Source: Nitrospirota bacterium (GTDB taxonomy: Bacteria > Nitrospirota > Thermodesulfovibrionia > Thermodesulfovibrionales > Magnetobacteriaceae). From it: a DNA stretch of 23,394 nt. Below, one piece after another: positions 23,335-23,394 of this stretch; positions within the stretch are counted from its first letter, which is position 1, and each line of letters opens with the position of its first letter. The position numbers and the translations under genes are program-made. The notes below the pieces were generated by a model. That model worked only from the letters and a program-made list of their open reading frames with translations. It was not told the DNA's origin and made no database searches. Where the stretch lies: the NCBI GenBank assembly GCA_015233485.1, contig JADFXO010000021.1, positions 1 to 23,394 of the forward strand. Direction: 5' to 3'.

Positions 23335-23394
23335 TTATTGAGATAACGCTACACGCTTAGCGGCCTTTTTACGGGCTGCTATAATCTTCTTTTT
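23335..23394 (-). CDS. partial gene, Lys/Ala/Arg-rich C-terminus
   Basis: The last 19 codons and stop (TAA at 23335-23337) of a minus-strand frame that enters from beyond the window: KKKIIAARKKAAKRVALSQ. The tail is strongly basic, as in nucleic-acid-binding or histone H1-like tails, but too short to assign. The strong terminator 18 nt downstream supports it as a real gene end. Confidence 0.55.
   Translation of the reverse strand, partial: KKKIIAARKKAAKRVALSQ

Overview
The window reads as a chromosomal segment of a Gram-negative bacterium. Evidence is the Tat- and lipobox-bearing exported proteins, the c-di-GMP enzymes and the bacterial replication genes (dnaG, dnaB, rplI). The gene mix (NIF3-dnaG, Memo/AmmB, Tat aldo/keto reductase-ferredoxin, paired AI-2E permeases) suggests Nitrospirota or a deltaproteobacterium-like lineage; this is an impression, not a placement. 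No rRNA, tRNA, CRISPR array, transposase or integrase was seen.

Layout. (1) 142-2152, plus strand: a strong sigma70-type promoter drives a tightly coupled CheY-like receiver, a two-site CheC phosphatase and a PAS-GGDEF diguanylate cyclase. (2) 2149-4942, minus: Tat-exported aldo/keto reductase with two 4Fe-4S motifs, a membrane-anchored DUF6599-like protein and a DJ-1/PfpI protein. (3) 5073-7864, minus and visibly AT-rich: a two-gene module of a UvrD-like SF1 helicase with a nuclease-like N-terminus and a DUF2290-type protein. It sits 4 nt behind a Memo/AmmB gene and next to a perfect 12-bp inverted repeat. (4) 8732-10694, minus: dnaB and rplI with their own promoter. (5) 10796-about 12961, minus: a small secreted Cys-containing protein, a second diguanylate cyclase and a secreted MORN-repeat protein. 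(6) 13047-16768, minus: two tandem AI-2E permeases and a solo peptide-binding lipoprotein, overlapping and behind one promoter. (7) 17098-20540, mostly plus: an accessory stretch with a small exported low-complexity protein, a DUF4258/DUF2283 toxin-antitoxin-like pair, a probable gene remnant, a 563-residue DUF4209-like protein with a HEPN-type RNxxxH motif, and a repeat-rich gap. (8) 20543-23394, minus: dnaG preceded by a NIF3-family gene, a strong terminator and the Lys/Ala-rich C-terminal tail of a gene cut by the window edge.

How it fits together. Core replication/translation genes and c-di-GMP signalling sets are interrupted by two AT-rich accessory patches (5.07-7.86 kb and about 17.5-20.5 kb). 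The best candidates for something undescribed are the helicase/DUF2290 pair and the HEPN-like DUF4209 protein beside the DUF4258/DUF2283 pair; a defence role for either is inference. The two GGDEF operons each pair a diguanylate cyclase with unusual partners: CheY/CheC in one, exported proteins in the other.
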